A stretch of DNA of 64,000 nucleotides, from positions 1-64,000 of the forward strand of contig CAKVHY010000002.1 of NCBI GenBank assembly GCA_934754335.1, written 5' to 3'. Of the stretch, positions 1-8,033 are shown piece after piece. The translations under genes were made by a program, and so were the position numbers. A model generated the notes under the pieces. The model was not told the DNA's origin, did no database searches, and saw only the letters and a program-made list of their open reading frames with translations. This stretch comes from an uncultured Clostridia bacterium (GTDB lineage: Bacteria; Bacillota; Clostridia; Christensenellales; UBA1242). Position 1 is the first letter of the stretch. Every line of letters begins with the position of its first letter.

Positions 1-945
1 ACTTTATCTGATGATGGCAATTCATATCTAGTGGCGGGAGAAAGTAGTATGTCTCCAAGCGGAGCAGTTGTAATTCCATATAAATATAATGGAAAGCCTG
101 TAAGTGGGTTTGCTGGAGGTTATAGTTCACCAGCGTTCAAAAAGAATACAAATATAACAAGTGTAGTATTATCTAGTAATATATCTAATATTAACGAGGG
201 CACTTTTAATGAATCTTCAAAAATAATTAGTGTAACAATTCCCAATAGTGTAACAAGTATAGGGGAGTTTGCATTTGATTCTTGTTGCGGATTAACCAGT
301 ATCACAATACCAAATAGCGTAACAAGTATAGAGAATGGTGCATTTTATAATTGTAGCGGATTAACAAGTATAAAAGTTTCAAGTGGTAATACAAAATACG
401 ATAGCAGAGATAATTGTAATGCAATTATAGAAACTGCTAGCAATACATTAATTCAAGGTTGTAAAACAACAATTATACCAAATAGTGTGACAAGTATAGG
501 GAATTCTGTTTTTTATGGTTGTGGTTTAACAAGTATAGCAATCCCAAATAGTGTAACAAGCATAGGAAGTAGAGCATTTTATTATTGTAGCGGTTTAACC
601 AGTATAACACTTGGAGATGGCGTAACAAGTATAGGAAATTATGCATTTTCTTATTGTAGCGGTTTAACGAGTGTAGCAATACCAAATAGTGTAACAAGTA
701 TAGGGAAGAATGCATTTCAGTTATGTAGCGGATTAACAAAAATATATATTCCTTCATCGGTTACAACAATATCTGCATCTAGTTGGTCTGATTCTCCATT
801 TTTCTGCTGTTCATCTACTTTAAAAATCTACTGCGAAGCAAGCAGTAAGCCAAGCGGTTGGGGAACATATTGGAACTACTATGACTACAGGAAAACTTTA
901 ACCGCCTACTGGGGAAAAACCTTGGCAGATTTTAATGCGGCTTAA
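1..945 (+). CDS. BspA-like leucine-rich-repeat (LRR_5) surface protein, 5' end missing
   Basis: The reading frame is open from the first base of the window, so the true start lies upstream; about 314 codons are visible before TAA at 943-945. The protein is built from 22-23 residue LRR_5 units with the pattern IPNSVTSIG..AF..CSGLTSI, at least six in a row. A BspA-type insert (NTKYDSRDNCNAI, then ETASNTLIQGC) sits between the second and third complete units. The tail (WGTYWNYYDY...TAYWGKTL) is a non-repeat cap. Such proteins are usually exported adhesins or binding proteins. The N-terminus is missing, so neither a signal peptide nor a lipobox can be checked. The repeats are almost identical at DNA level, unlike those of the giant LRR gene at 24518, which suggests recent repeat expansion or gene conversion. 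Confidence 0.85.
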   Translation, partial: TLSDDGNSYLVAGESSMSPSGAVVIPYKYNGKPVSGFAGGYSSPAFKKNTNITSVVLSSNISNINEGTFNESSKIISVTIPNSVTSIGEFAFDSCCGLTSITIPNSVTSIENGAFYNCSGLTSIKVSSGNTKYDSRDNCNAIIETASNTLIQGCKTTIIPNSVTSIGNSVFYGCGLTSIAIPNSVTSIGSRAFYYCSGLTSITLGDGVTSIGNYAFSYCSGLTSVAIPNSVTSIGKNAFQLCSGLTKIYIPSSVTTISASSWSDSPFFCCSSTLKIYCEASSKPSGWGTYWNYYDYRKTLTAYWGKTLADFNAA

Positions 946-957
946 AGATATATTAAG

Positions 958-990
958 GAATGTTTAAATTTTAAGCATTCTTTTTTATTT
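958..990 (+). terminator. Rho-independent terminator after the LRR gene
   Basis: GAATG at 958-962 pairs with CATTC at 976-980 and the stem extends inward through TTTAAA/TTTAAG. It is followed by a T-rich run at 981-990, 13 bases after the stop codon. Confidence 0.75.
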
Positions 991-1035
991 ACAAATCGAG
1001 ATAATGGTTTTTATCTATAAATGCGAAGAAAAATA

Positions 1036-1064
1036 TAGACATTTTCATATCTTTTTGATATTCT
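1036..1064 (+). promoter_or_regulatory. Candidate sigma-A promoter for the SDR gene
   Basis: TAGACA (1036-1041), a 17-base spacer and TATTCT (1059-1064). This would start transcription near 1071, just ahead of the AAGGAA ribosome binding site. Moderate match only. Confidence 0.45.
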
Positions 1065-1083
1065 ATTACAAAGGAATTTACTT

Positions 1084-1824
1084 ATGGAAAGAAAAGTTGT
1101 TTTAATAACTGGTGCTGGCAGGGGAATTGGCAGGGCAATTGCTAGGAAATTTGCTAGCAATGGTTACAATATTATTTTAAATTACAATTCAAGCAAAGAT
1201 TTAGCAATGGCTTTGGCAAACGAACTGGAAACTATGGTTGAGGTTTTACCTATTCAGGCAGATATTTCAGACGAGCAACAAGTTAAGAATATGGTTGATA
1301 AATCTATTGAAAGATTTGGAAAGATTGATGTTTTAGTAAATAATTCTGCAGTTTGTTTTGACAAACTCTTCTATGACAAGACCAAAGAAGATTTTGATAG
1401 AACTTTTGCAGTAAACGTTACAGGTACTTTTTTAGTAAGCAAGTATGTTGGTGAGAAGATGCTTGAAAAGAAGAATGGAAACATTATTAATCTAACTTCC
1501 ACTAACGCTATAAATACCTATTTCCCAATGTGTATTGATTACGATGCATCTAAATCTGCAATCATTTCTCTAACTCATAATTTGGCGGTTCAGTTTGCTC
1601 CTTTTATAAACGTGAATGCTGTTGCTCCGGGATTTATTGGAACAGACTCAGAACTATATGGCATGGATGAGGAATTTATATCGTTTGAGACTGAAAAGGT
1701 GATGGTTAAGAGAATGGGAACTGAGCAGGACGTGGCAAATCTAGTTTTCTTTCTTGCTTCAAGCGATGCCTCTTTTATAAACAACCAAGTGATAAAAATA
1801 GATGGTGGAATATATGGCGACTAA
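1084..1824 (+). CDS. Short-chain dehydrogenase/reductase, FabG-like
   Basis: This 246-residue protein has the classical SDR layout: a TGxxxGIG cofactor loop at residues 9-16 (TGAGRGIG), NNSA at 86-89, and the catalytic set N111, S139, Y153 and K157 (YDASK). Length and the C-terminal GG (IDGG) fit 3-oxoacyl-ACP reductases and related alcohol dehydrogenases, which reduce a keto group with NAD(P)H. It stands alone rather than in a fatty-acid synthesis cluster, with its own promoter and terminator, so its substrate cannot be inferred; a sugar or secondary-alcohol oxidoreductase is equally possible. ATG is preceded by AAGGAA at suitable spacing. NNSA in place of the usual NNAG is a mild variant. 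Confidence 0.85.
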   Translation: MERKVVLITGAGRGIGRAIARKFASNGYNIILNYNSSKDLAMALANELETMVEVLPIQADISDEQQVKNMVDKSIERFGKIDVLVNNSAVCFDKLFYDKTKEDFDRTFAVNVTGTFLVSKYVGEKMLEKKNGNIINLTSTNAINTYFPMCIDYDASKSAIISLTHNLAVQFAPFINVNAVAPGFIGTDSELYGMDEEFISFETEKVMVKRMGTEQDVANLVFFLASSDASFINNQVIKIDGGIYGD

Positions 1825-1852
1825 TATCTAGGTTAAAACCTAGGTATTTTTT
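1825..1852 (+). terminator. Terminator after the SDR gene
   Basis: A CTAGGT/ACCTAG hairpin with a TAAA loop directly follows the stop codon and is followed by TATTTTTT ending at 1852. Confidence 0.75.
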
Positions 1853-1884
1853 ACTTGTACTTACAAAACATATTGAAATTCATT

Positions 1885-1912
1885 TTGAATATATCTTGAA
1901 TTATTATACAAT
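1885..1912 (+). promoter_or_regulatory. Candidate promoter for the GT4 glycosyltransferase
   Basis: TTGAAT (1885-1890), 16-base spacer, TACAAT (1907-1912). The leader to the ATG at 1952 is about 33 bases and carries GAGG. Confidence 0.45.
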
Positions 1913-1951
1913 AATATTAATAATTAAACTTTAACTATACGAGGATATTAT

Positions 1952-3100
1952 ATGAAGATCACTTTGGTGGCAGATGTTTTTGGACAAACAAATAATGGCA
2001 CTAGTGCAACTGCATCTAGACTTGTGGAAAATATGAAGAAGCGTGGACATGATGTTTATGTTGTTTCAACATACAAAAGCGATGATAAACATTATTACAC
2101 AGTTTCTCCACGTAACTTTTTTATTTTTGATAACTATATAAAGAAAGTGAATGGAGTGGCTTTAGGCAAACCTCAAAAACAATCTATCTACGACGCAATT
2201 AAGGGAGCGGACGTTGTTCATTTCTTGTTGCCTTTCAAGATGAGCAAGTGTGGAATGAAAATTTGCAAAGAACTTGGCATTCCTTTCACCACTGCCTTTC
2301 ATTGCCAACCTGAGAACATTACTAGCCATGTAAACCTTCAAAAGGTGAAAGTGGTTAATAAGTTAATCTACAAATTATTTAATGTTGACTTTTACAAGAA
2401 ATGTAAGTATGTTCATTGTCCTAGCCAGTTTGTTGCTGATAAACTAGTTGAAAATGGATTTAAAACTAAAAACTTTGTTATTTCTAATGGCGTTAGAGAT
2501 GAGTTCAGACCAATTCCTTCTGAAAAGCCTGAGAACCTAAAAGATAAATTTTGTATAATGCTTTCAGGCAGATATTCAAACGAGAAAAGGCAAGACGTTT
2601 TGATTAAGGCTGTGGAATATAGCAAATATAAAGATAAAATTCAATTGATTTTGGCTGGCAATGGACCAAAGCGTAAGGCATTGGAAAAGTTGGGAAGAAA
2701 ATTGCCAAATCCGCCAATCTTTACTTTCTTAAGCAAAGAAGATTTGATCAAAACTATAAACTATTGTGATTTATATGTTCACGCTTCAGATATTGAAATT
2801 GAAGGCATTGGTTGCATGGAAGCCCTTAGTTGTGGAATAGTGCCTGTGCTTTCCGATAGTGATAACGCCGCCTTAAAACAATTTGCTTTATCTGATAAAA
2901 ATCTATTTAAGCATGGTGACCCTGAAGACCTTGCTAAGAAGATTGATTATTGGCTAGACCATCCAAAAGAGAAGGCTGAGATGAGCAAAAAATATGTTGA
3001 ATTTATGGAGCAATTTAGAATAGAAAAGTGCATGGATAAGATGGAAGAAATGTTTGAATATGCAATTGCTCATAAAGATGATAAAGAAGAAAATTTGTAA
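1952..3100 (+). CDS. GT4-family glycosyltransferase
   Basis: A 382-residue GT-B fold enzyme. The N-terminus (MKITLVADVF...TSATASRLVENM) is typical of the acceptor domain. The conserved GT4 donor-binding region EIEGIGCMEALSCG lies near residues 285-300, with the EX7E-type glutamates and a following PVLSD. The family transfers an activated sugar to a lipid or polysaccharide acceptor at the cytoplasmic face. The overall look resembles the diacylglycerol glucosyltransferases of low-GC Gram-positives, which would place it in membrane glycolipid or lipoteichoic-acid anchor synthesis; that substrate is inference. Monocistronic, with its own promoter and a strong terminator. The start is set by GAGG eight bases before ATG. 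Confidence 0.85.
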   Translation: MKITLVADVFGQTNNGTSATASRLVENMKKRGHDVYVVSTYKSDDKHYYTVSPRNFFIFDNYIKKVNGVALGKPQKQSIYDAIKGADVVHFLLPFKMSKCGMKICKELGIPFTTAFHCQPENITSHVNLQKVKVVNKLIYKLFNVDFYKKCKYVHCPSQFVADKLVENGFKTKNFVISNGVRDEFRPIPSEKPENLKDKFCIMLSGRYSNEKRQDVLIKAVEYSKYKDKIQLILAGNGPKRKALEKLGRKLPNPPIFTFLSKEDLIKTINYCDLYVHASDIEIEGIGCMEALSCGIVPVLSDSDNAALKQFALSDKNLFKHGDPEDLAKKIDYWLDHPKEKAEMSKKYVEFMEQFRIEKCMDKMEEMFEYAIAHKDDKEENL

Positions 3101-3116
3101 AAAAAATATATAAAAA

Positions 3117-3157
3117 TAAAACCCCATTTTGATTTGAATGGGGGTTTTATTTTTTTA
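3117..3157. terminator. Bidirectional terminator between convergent genes
   Basis: AAAACCCCATT pairs with AATGGGGGTTTT. A T-rich run follows on the plus strand and an A-rich run precedes it, so it can serve both the GT4 gene and the minus-strand HD gene. Confidence 0.85.
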
Positions 3158-3183
3158 TTTATTGTAATGACGAAAATTATCTT

Positions 3184-3759
3184 TTAGTTTTCATCTAGAT
3201 AAGATGTTTCTAAGTCGGCAGTATGAAATAATAGGGCAGTTGGATAACTATGGAAAACATCGCTAAGGGCATAAGAGCCACCCATAACTCTTGTATCGAA
3301 AGCACCCATATGCCAATTAATTGTCATTGCTTCTTCTCTTGATAATTTTATAAAACTACTGATTATATAAACGCTCTTTTCCCCATGACCATAAGGCAAA
3401 GAATCTTCCACTGTATAGAAAGGTTTTTGAACCCAATTGCCATCTTCTTTAACATTTCTATAATCCAATTTATAATAATCTACCTTGCAAATATCATGCA
3501 ATAATCCGCAGATTGCAATGCTCTCTTCACTAAATATTTGAGTATATTTATCTCCATATTCATTCTTTAGTTTTTCTAAAAATCTTTCATAAACAAGCAC
3601 TGAGTGTTTAACCAATCCGCCTTCAAAATTTGAATGAAATTTAGTGCTTGCAGGGGCTTGAAAAAAGTCTGATTTTTCTAAATAACTAAGCAAGTTTTTT
3701 GCTCCATCTCTTTTAATAAACTTATTATAATACTCTAAAAATTTTTCTTTAAAATCCAT
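3184..3759 (-). CDS. HD-domain phosphohydrolase
   Basis: This 191-residue protein carries a complete set of HD-superfamily metal ligands: H52 (VKHSV), H88-D89 (LLHDICK), H125 (GHGEKS), H150 (NWHMG) and D182 (HTADLE). The spacing matches the stand-alone HD domain found in YhaM-type 3'-5' exoribonucleases, but the N-terminal OB-fold of YhaM is absent, so nuclease activity is uncertain; a nucleotide phosphohydrolase is as likely. It has its own consensus promoter at 3792-3820 and the ribosome binding site AAAGGA before ATG. It shares a terminator region with the convergent GT4 gene. Confidence 0.8.
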   Translation of the reverse strand: MDFKEKFLEYYNKFIKRDGAKNLLSYLEKSDFFQAPASTKFHSNFEGGLVKHSVLVYERFLEKLKNEYGDKYTQIFSEESIAICGLLHDICKVDYYKLDYRNVKEDGNWVQKPFYTVEDSLPYGHGEKSVYIISSFIKLSREEAMTINWHMGAFDTRVMGGSYALSDVFHSYPTALLFHTADLETSYLDEN

Positions 3760-3791
3760 ATATTTTTCCTTTGTATTTTATATTAATTAGG

Positions 3792-3820
3792 ATTTTATCA
3801 AAAATTTTATTTTATGTCAA
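3792..3820 (-). promoter_or_regulatory. Consensus promoter for the HD-domain gene
   Basis: On the minus strand: TTGACA (3820-3815), exactly 17 bases, TAAAAT (3797-3792). It lies just after the stop codon of the upstream HtrA-like gene, so the HD gene can be transcribed independently. Confidence 0.75.
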
Positions 3821-3823
3821 GAA

Positions 3824-4837
3824 TTAATTCACAGGGCGTTTTGTTAATGGGATTTCAATATTATAATATTCGTTATCTCTCAATATTTCCAACTTTGCAA
3901 TATCATTAGAAGAAAGACTATAAAGTACGTTTCTTAAGTCTAAAATGTTATTAATTTCCTCATTATTTATCTTAGTTATTATATCTCCTTTTTTGACATT
4001 AGCCATATATAATGGGCTAGTTTTATCTATGCTTATGACATAAACACCCTTGTTTTTGTCAGTAAATTGATAATAGTTTGCGATTTCGGTATCGTATCCA
4101 TAAACACCCAAATATGGAGTTTCGTAAGAAATATCTTTAATATAACTCTTTAAAACCGAATAAAAATTCTTAATTGGAATGGCAAATCCTATGCCTTCTC
4201 CAGACGTTATTTTAAGGGTGTTTATTCCCACAACTTCGCCTTTAGAATTGATAAGTGGGCCACCACTATTTCCCGGATTTAAACTTGCGTCATGCTGAAT
4301 TAAATCGTGCATATAACTCTCTCCAGATAGAGTTGAAACGCTTAGGGTTCTATTCAATGCACTAACAATTCCTTTGGTGAAAGTGTGCTTTAAAATAAGG
4401 GAGAGTGGAGTTCCCACAGCCATAACATCTTCTCCAACATTTAGGTTTTCAGTTGATAAATTTAAGTATGGCAAAGTTCTATTAGATTTGATGATTGCAA
4501 TATCTGAAGTGGAGTCATTGAATATTAAACTTGCATTTGCAGTTGACCCATCAAACATATATAATTTTATATTTGAAGGATTGATTAACACATGCGAGTT
4601 TGTGATAATATATCCATCTTTTGCAACACAAACTCCCGACCCAACGCTCTCGCTCTCAATATCTGAACTCACCACTCCCACTATTGCTGGCGACACTATG
4701 GAAGCAATATCTGAAAAGGATTCTGAATTTGAGATGGTGATTAATCGTTCTTGCATATTGATGCTTGGTTCTTCTCCACAAGAAACTATGCCAAGGGCGA
4801 TGATAATTATAAATAATAATGCTATAAATTTTTTCAT
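3824..4837 (-). CDS. HtrA/DegP-like serine protease lipoprotein with one PDZ domain
   Basis: 337 residues. A short signal peptide ends in the lipobox GIVSC, so C20 is predicted to be lipidated and the protease tethered outside the membrane. The trypsin-like domain has the catalytic triad H82 (NSHV), D112 (SDIAII) and S191 (GNSGGP). A single PDZ domain follows at about residues 235-335 (GVYVISIDKTSPLYMANVKKGDIIT). HtrA proteases degrade or refold misfolded exported proteins, which fits the many large surface proteins nearby. Lipoprotein anchoring is less usual than the single transmembrane anchor of most Gram-positive HtrA proteins. The frame opens at TTG 4852, but that codon is part of the GGAG ribosome binding site serving ATG 4837. 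Confidence 0.9.
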   Translation of the reverse strand: MKKFIALLFIIIIALGIVSCGEEPSINMQERLITISNSESFSDIASIVSPAIVGVVSSDIESESVGSGVCVAKDGYIITNSHVLINPSNIKLYMFDGSTANASLIFNDSTSDIAIIKSNRTLPYLNLSTENLNVGEDVMAVGTPLSLILKHTFTKGIVSALNRTLSVSTLSGESYMHDLIQHDASLNPGNSGGPLINSKGEVVGINTLKITSGEGIGFAIPIKNFYSVLKSYIKDISYETPYLGVYGYDTEIANYYQFTDKNKGVYVISIDKTSPLYMANVKKGDIITKINNEEINNILDLRNVLYSLSSNDIAKLEILRDNEYYNIEIPLTKRPVN

Positions 4838-4926
4838 GTTTTTTATCTCCAATTTGTTTTAGTATGCGTAAAATTTTCAATTTTATTTCATAAAGAATTT
4901 GTTTAAAAATTAAAATAAATTTGGAA

Positions 4927-4954
4927 TTGAAAGCCAACTATGTTATCATAAAAT
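4927..4954 (+). promoter_or_regulatory. Promoter of the CPBP-rlmH-tadA operon
   Basis: TTGAAA (4927-4932), 16 bases, TAAAAT (4949-4954), followed by CGGAG and ATG at 4971. Confidence 0.55.
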
Positions 4955-4970
4955 AACGGAGCGAAAAGAT

Positions 4971-5963
4971 ATGCAAAATAATCAAAATTCATCAAATTTA
5001 AAAAGAGAATATTATATGCCATTAGATGCATATAAGGTTTTCTTCTGGAGTACTCTTGGAACAATTATTGCATCGTTTTTGATGGTGTTTATTTTAACAG
5101 GCGTTGCTATGGCTAATAACATTTCTTATGCGGAACTTGTTAGCAAACGCGGAATATTAATTCTACTTTCTCTAGTTTCGCCAATCGTGTTTTCAAGTTT
5201 GTACTTTTTATATAACAAGAAAAATAACATTAAGCAATTTTCAAGTCTTGGACTTAAAAATAAATTTAAACCAATCAATATTCTTTATTGCTTGCTAGTT
5301 TCATTAGTTTGTTTATTTTTCTTAGAACCATTTATAAATATTTTAAATTTTGGTTTTGGAAAACTGGGTTATAATCCATCATTTTTGGTTTATGAAACAG
5401 ATACTATTGGCAGACTTTTTGTTAGCATTCTTATATCTGCAGTGTTGCCAGCCATTTTTGAAGAACTATTATTTAGGGGAATTATCTTAAATGGATTAAC
5501 AAAAAAGTTTGACCCTAAAACTTCAATAATTTTATCAGCCTTACTATTCATGCTTATGCATGGTTCTTTGGAACAAACATTTTATCAGTTTGCGTTAGGC
5601 TTGGTGTTTGGTTGCATAGCCTATTATTCAGGCTCTGTTATCTATTCAATAATTACACATTTCTTCAACAATGCAATTGTTTTAACTCTTAATTATTTTG
5701 TTTCGGCATTATTGGAAGGTAGATCACAATATAATATTGTTGATTTATCTATTGCAATCTTATATTTGTCGTTGGCAGTTTTGATAATCTATTTGCTTAT
5801 AAAATGCATAAGTTTCGAAAATGATAAAAAGGAAGATAATTTCAAAAACGAGAATTATACATATAATCCAAGCAGTGAAGTTAGGGCAAAGGAAAAAGTT
5901 GTTTTCTATGTTGGTCTTGGGCTATCTATAATTCTTTGGTTACTAAATACATTGGCAGGTTAA
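4971..5963 (+). CDS. CPBP (Abi/CAAX-like) intramembrane metalloprotease, copy 1
   Basis: 330 residues with about eight hydrophobic segments. The three CPBP motifs are intact: E164-E165-x3-R169 (EELLFRG), H197 (FMLMHGS) and H230-x3-N234 (HFFNN). The family contains Rce1-like CAAX proteases and bacterial homologues linked to bacteriocin immunity or surface-protein handling; the bacterial substrate is rarely known. It is the first gene of an operon and is followed three bases later by a second CPBP gene, which suggests a paired or heteromeric function. A GGAG site precedes the ATG. A charged cytoplasmic stretch (FENDKKEDNFKNEN) precedes the last membrane helix. Confidence 0.85.
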   Translation: MQNNQNSSNLKREYYMPLDAYKVFFWSTLGTIIASFLMVFILTGVAMANNISYAELVSKRGILILLSLVSPIVFSSLYFLYNKKNNIKQFSSLGLKNKFKPINILYCLLVSLVCLFFLEPFINILNFGFGKLGYNPSFLVYETDTIGRLFVSILISAVLPAIFEELLFRGIILNGLTKKFDPKTSIILSALLFMLMHGSLEQTFYQFALGLVFGCIAYYSGSVIYSIITHFFNNAIVLTLNYFVSALLEGRSQYNIVDLSIAILYLSLAVLIIYLLIKCISFENDKKEDNFKNENYTYNPSSEVRAKEKVVFYVGLGLSIILWLLNTLAG

Positions 5964-5966
5964 AAA

Positions 5967-7097
5967 ATGGAAGTTGTTGAACATAAAAATAAGTCAATAT
6001 TTAAAACCTACATGATATATTTTATCGTGATACTTTTATTCGTGGTTTTGAGAATATTGGTGGCAGAAAATATTTTAGTCTTATCTCAAGATGATTTTTT
6101 AAATAATATTTTAATGAATGTTATCTTGCAGGGGGGAATAATATTTTTGCTTCCTTTCGTTTTATATACAACATTGAATAAAGTTACGCCAAAACAGGTT
6201 TTTAAAACTTGTAATTTTAGAGCGGTGAACTATAAAGTTGTGTTAATGGCAATTCTTTTTGGATTGCTTGCGTTTGTTATGAATGTAATAATCTCATTCA
6301 TTTCTGGCGGACTACTTTCTATTATTGGTTATCATAATAATAGCGTGTCGGTGCCAGTGGCTTATGAGATGAAAGATTTTATTGCCGACATATTCCTAAC
6401 TGCAGTGTTGCCGGGATTTTGCGAGGAGTTTTTGCATAGGGGATTGTTATTACAAGGCACGAAACACGCTGGCTTTAGGCAAGCAATCTTTATAAGTGCT
6501 GTTTGCTTTGGACTAGCACACTTAAATATTGATCAGGTTTTCTATGCTATTCCTATGGGCATTTTCTTAGGTGTTATGGCTGTGGCAACAAAGAGTATTT
6601 GGCCATCTATTATTGTGCATTTCATAAACAACTTGGTGGTTGTTTATCTAAATGGTGCAAAGGCTTTTGGCTGGTTTGGCGGGAACTATGCAGAAGTGTT
6701 AACAGACTTATTTAATAAGGTTGGAATTGTGTGGACAATGGTTATAATTGGCGTGGTGTTCTTTGCAACACTAGTCTTGTTGGCTATGATAATCTACTTT
6801 ATGTATAACGAATGTATTGTTAAGAAAATGGAGAAAGTTTTAAGCAAAGAATATAACACAAAAGTAAAACTAATTAGTGATGATAACGATAAAAAAGTTT
6901 TGGAAGCAAAGAAAGTGGCAAAAGATTCAACAAATGTTAATTTGGAATTTGAAGAAATGAAAGACCTTTTAGATATTGTTTTGCCAAAACAAAAGTATGT
7001 TTATAAGAAAACATTTAAAGATAACGTATTTATAATAGCGTCAATTGTACTTGCTGGGCTTGTAACTATTTTCACATTTGTTTGGGGTTTGTTATGA
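5967..7097 (+). CDS. CPBP intramembrane metalloprotease, copy 2
   Basis: 376 residues, a diverged tandem paralogue of the preceding gene. Motifs are intact: E153-E154-x3-R158 (CEEFLHRG), H185 (FGLAHLN) and H218-x3-N222 (HFINN). It has a longer cytoplasmic segment (about residues 285-345, lysine/glutamate rich) before a final transmembrane helix. It starts three bases after the preceding stop, with its ribosome binding site inside the previous gene, so translation is probably coupled. Its TGA stop overlaps the ATG of rlmH (ATGA). The two CPBP proteins probably act together on a membrane or exported substrate; that is inference. Confidence 0.85.
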   Translation: MEVVEHKNKSIFKTYMIYFIVILLFVVLRILVAENILVLSQDDFLNNILMNVILQGGIIFLLPFVLYTTLNKVTPKQVFKTCNFRAVNYKVVLMAILFGLLAFVMNVIISFISGGLLSIIGYHNNSVSVPVAYEMKDFIADIFLTAVLPGFCEEFLHRGLLLQGTKHAGFRQAIFISAVCFGLAHLNIDQVFYAIPMGIFLGVMAVATKSIWPSIIVHFINNLVVVYLNGAKAFGWFGGNYAEVLTDLFNKVGIVWTMVIIGVVFFATLVLLAMIIYFMYNECIVKKMEKVLSKEYNTKVKLISDDNDKKVLEAKKVAKDSTNVNLEFEEMKDLLDIVLPKQKYVYKKTFKDNVFIIASIVLAGLVTIFTFVWGLL

Positions 7098-7567
7098 TGA
7101 AGATTAATGTGGTTTGCATCGGCTCAATAAAGGAGAAATATTATAGCGATGCAATAAGTGAATATTTGAAAAGACTTTCTAAATTTTATGATATTGAAAT
7201 TATAGAATTAAAGGAAGAAAAAATGCCTAAAAATTATTCCAATGCGGACATTGAAAATGTAAAAACTAAAGAAAGTTTGGCGATGGAAAAGGTTATGAAG
7301 GGCTATGTAATAGCATTAGACGAAAGGGGCGAGCAGTTTTCTTCGGTGAAAATGGCGGAAAAACTTTCTAAAACAATGCTATCAAACTCCACAATTTCAT
7401 TCGTGATTGGCGGAAGTTGGGGGCTTAGTGAAGATATAAAGAAAAAGGCAAATATGCTATTATCTTTCTCAAAGTTTACTTTTCCACATCAACTTATGCG
7501 TGTGGTGTTGCTTGAGCAATTGTATAGGCAAACAACTATATTAAATAATATTCCTTACGCAAAGTAG
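7094..7567 (+). CDS. rlmH: 23S rRNA (pseudouridine1915-N3)-methyltransferase RlmH
   Basis: 157 residues, the usual length. It shows the SPOUT-family RlmH signatures: VVCIGSIKEKYY at the start, VIALDERGEQ in the middle, FVIGGSWGLSE for the S-adenosylmethionine-binding knot, and a LLEQLYRQTTILNNIPY tail. RlmH methylates pseudouridine 1915 in helix 69 of 23S rRNA on assembled ribosomes. The frame can be opened from TTG 7082, but ATG 7094 fits the family N-terminus and overlaps the previous stop as ATGA, with GGGG upstream as ribosome binding site. Translationally coupled to the CPBP gene. Confidence 0.95.
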   Translation: MMKINVVCIGSIKEKYYSDAISEYLKRLSKFYDIEIIELKEEKMPKNYSNADIENVKTKESLAMEKVMKGYVIALDERGEQFSSVKMAEKLSKTMLSNSTISFVIGGSWGLSEDIKKKANMLLSFSKFTFPHQLMRVVLLEQLYRQTTILNNIPYAK

Positions 7568-7574
7568 GAGAGAG

Positions 7575-8033
7575 ATGAATAAAGAAGAGTATATGAAATT
7601 GGCATTAGATGAAGCCAAAAAATGCGGAATAGATGTTCCTTGCGGGGCTGTGATTGTAAAAGACGGAAAAGTTATAGCCAAGGCAAGAAATAAGAAAGAA
7701 AAGGGAAAATGCGCTCTATATCACGCAGAAATTTTAGCAATTTTAAAAGCAAGCAGAAAAATAAAAAATTTTAGGTTAGATGATTGCGATATTTATGTTA
7801 CAAAAGAACCTTGCATTATGTGCTTGGGAGCGATAATGTCGGCAAGAATAAAAAATTTATACTTTGGTGCGTTTGATAAAAAATATGGCGTGGTTGATAA
7901 AATCAACGAGTTGAATTTTAACCATAAATGCAATATTGAAGGTGGCATTTTAGAGCGGGAGTCAAGCGAAGTTTTAACAAAATTTTTTAAGAATCTAAGA
8001 GATAAAAAGGGAAGAGATGGAAACAAAAACTAG
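7575..8033 (+). CDS. tadA: tRNA-specific adenosine deaminase TadA
   Basis: 152 residues of the cytidine/deoxycytidylate deaminase superfamily. The zinc site is H50-A-E52 with E52 as the proton shuttle, and C80/C83 in PCIMC. TadA converts A34 to inosine in tRNA-Arg(ACG), letting it read CGN codons. The RNA-binding C-terminal helix (EVLTKFFKNLR) is present. GGAGAG lies directly before ATG. The 3' end overlaps the next gene by 17 bases. A guanine deaminase is the main alternative in this superfamily, but PCIMCLGAIMSARI is typical of TadA. Confidence 0.9.
   Translation: MNKEEYMKLALDEAKKCGIDVPCGAVIVKDGKVIAKARNKKEKGKCALYHAEILAILKASRKIKNFRLDDCDIYVTKEPCIMCLGAIMSARIKNLYFGAFDKKYGVVDKINELNFNHKCNIEGGILERESSEVLTKFFKNLRDKKGRDGNKN

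Noticed and set aside
241..705. Regular 66-69 base repeats suggesting a CRISPR array
   Set aside because: They are in frame, encode LRR_5 units, and there are no unrelated spacers of constant length between identical repeats.
473..757. Minus-strand frame within the first LRR gene
   Set aside because: Its repetitive Leu/Tyr content mirrors the plus-strand repeats; no start signal.
4374..4862. Plus-strand 162-codon frame opposite the HtrA-like gene
   Set aside because: The minus-strand protease has a full catalytic triad and signal peptide; the plus-strand frame has no domain or start signal.
7095..7097. Mycoplasma-type code with TGA as tryptophan
   Set aside because: TGA ends the second CPBP gene where it overlaps the rlmH start, and tryptophan is written TGG throughout.
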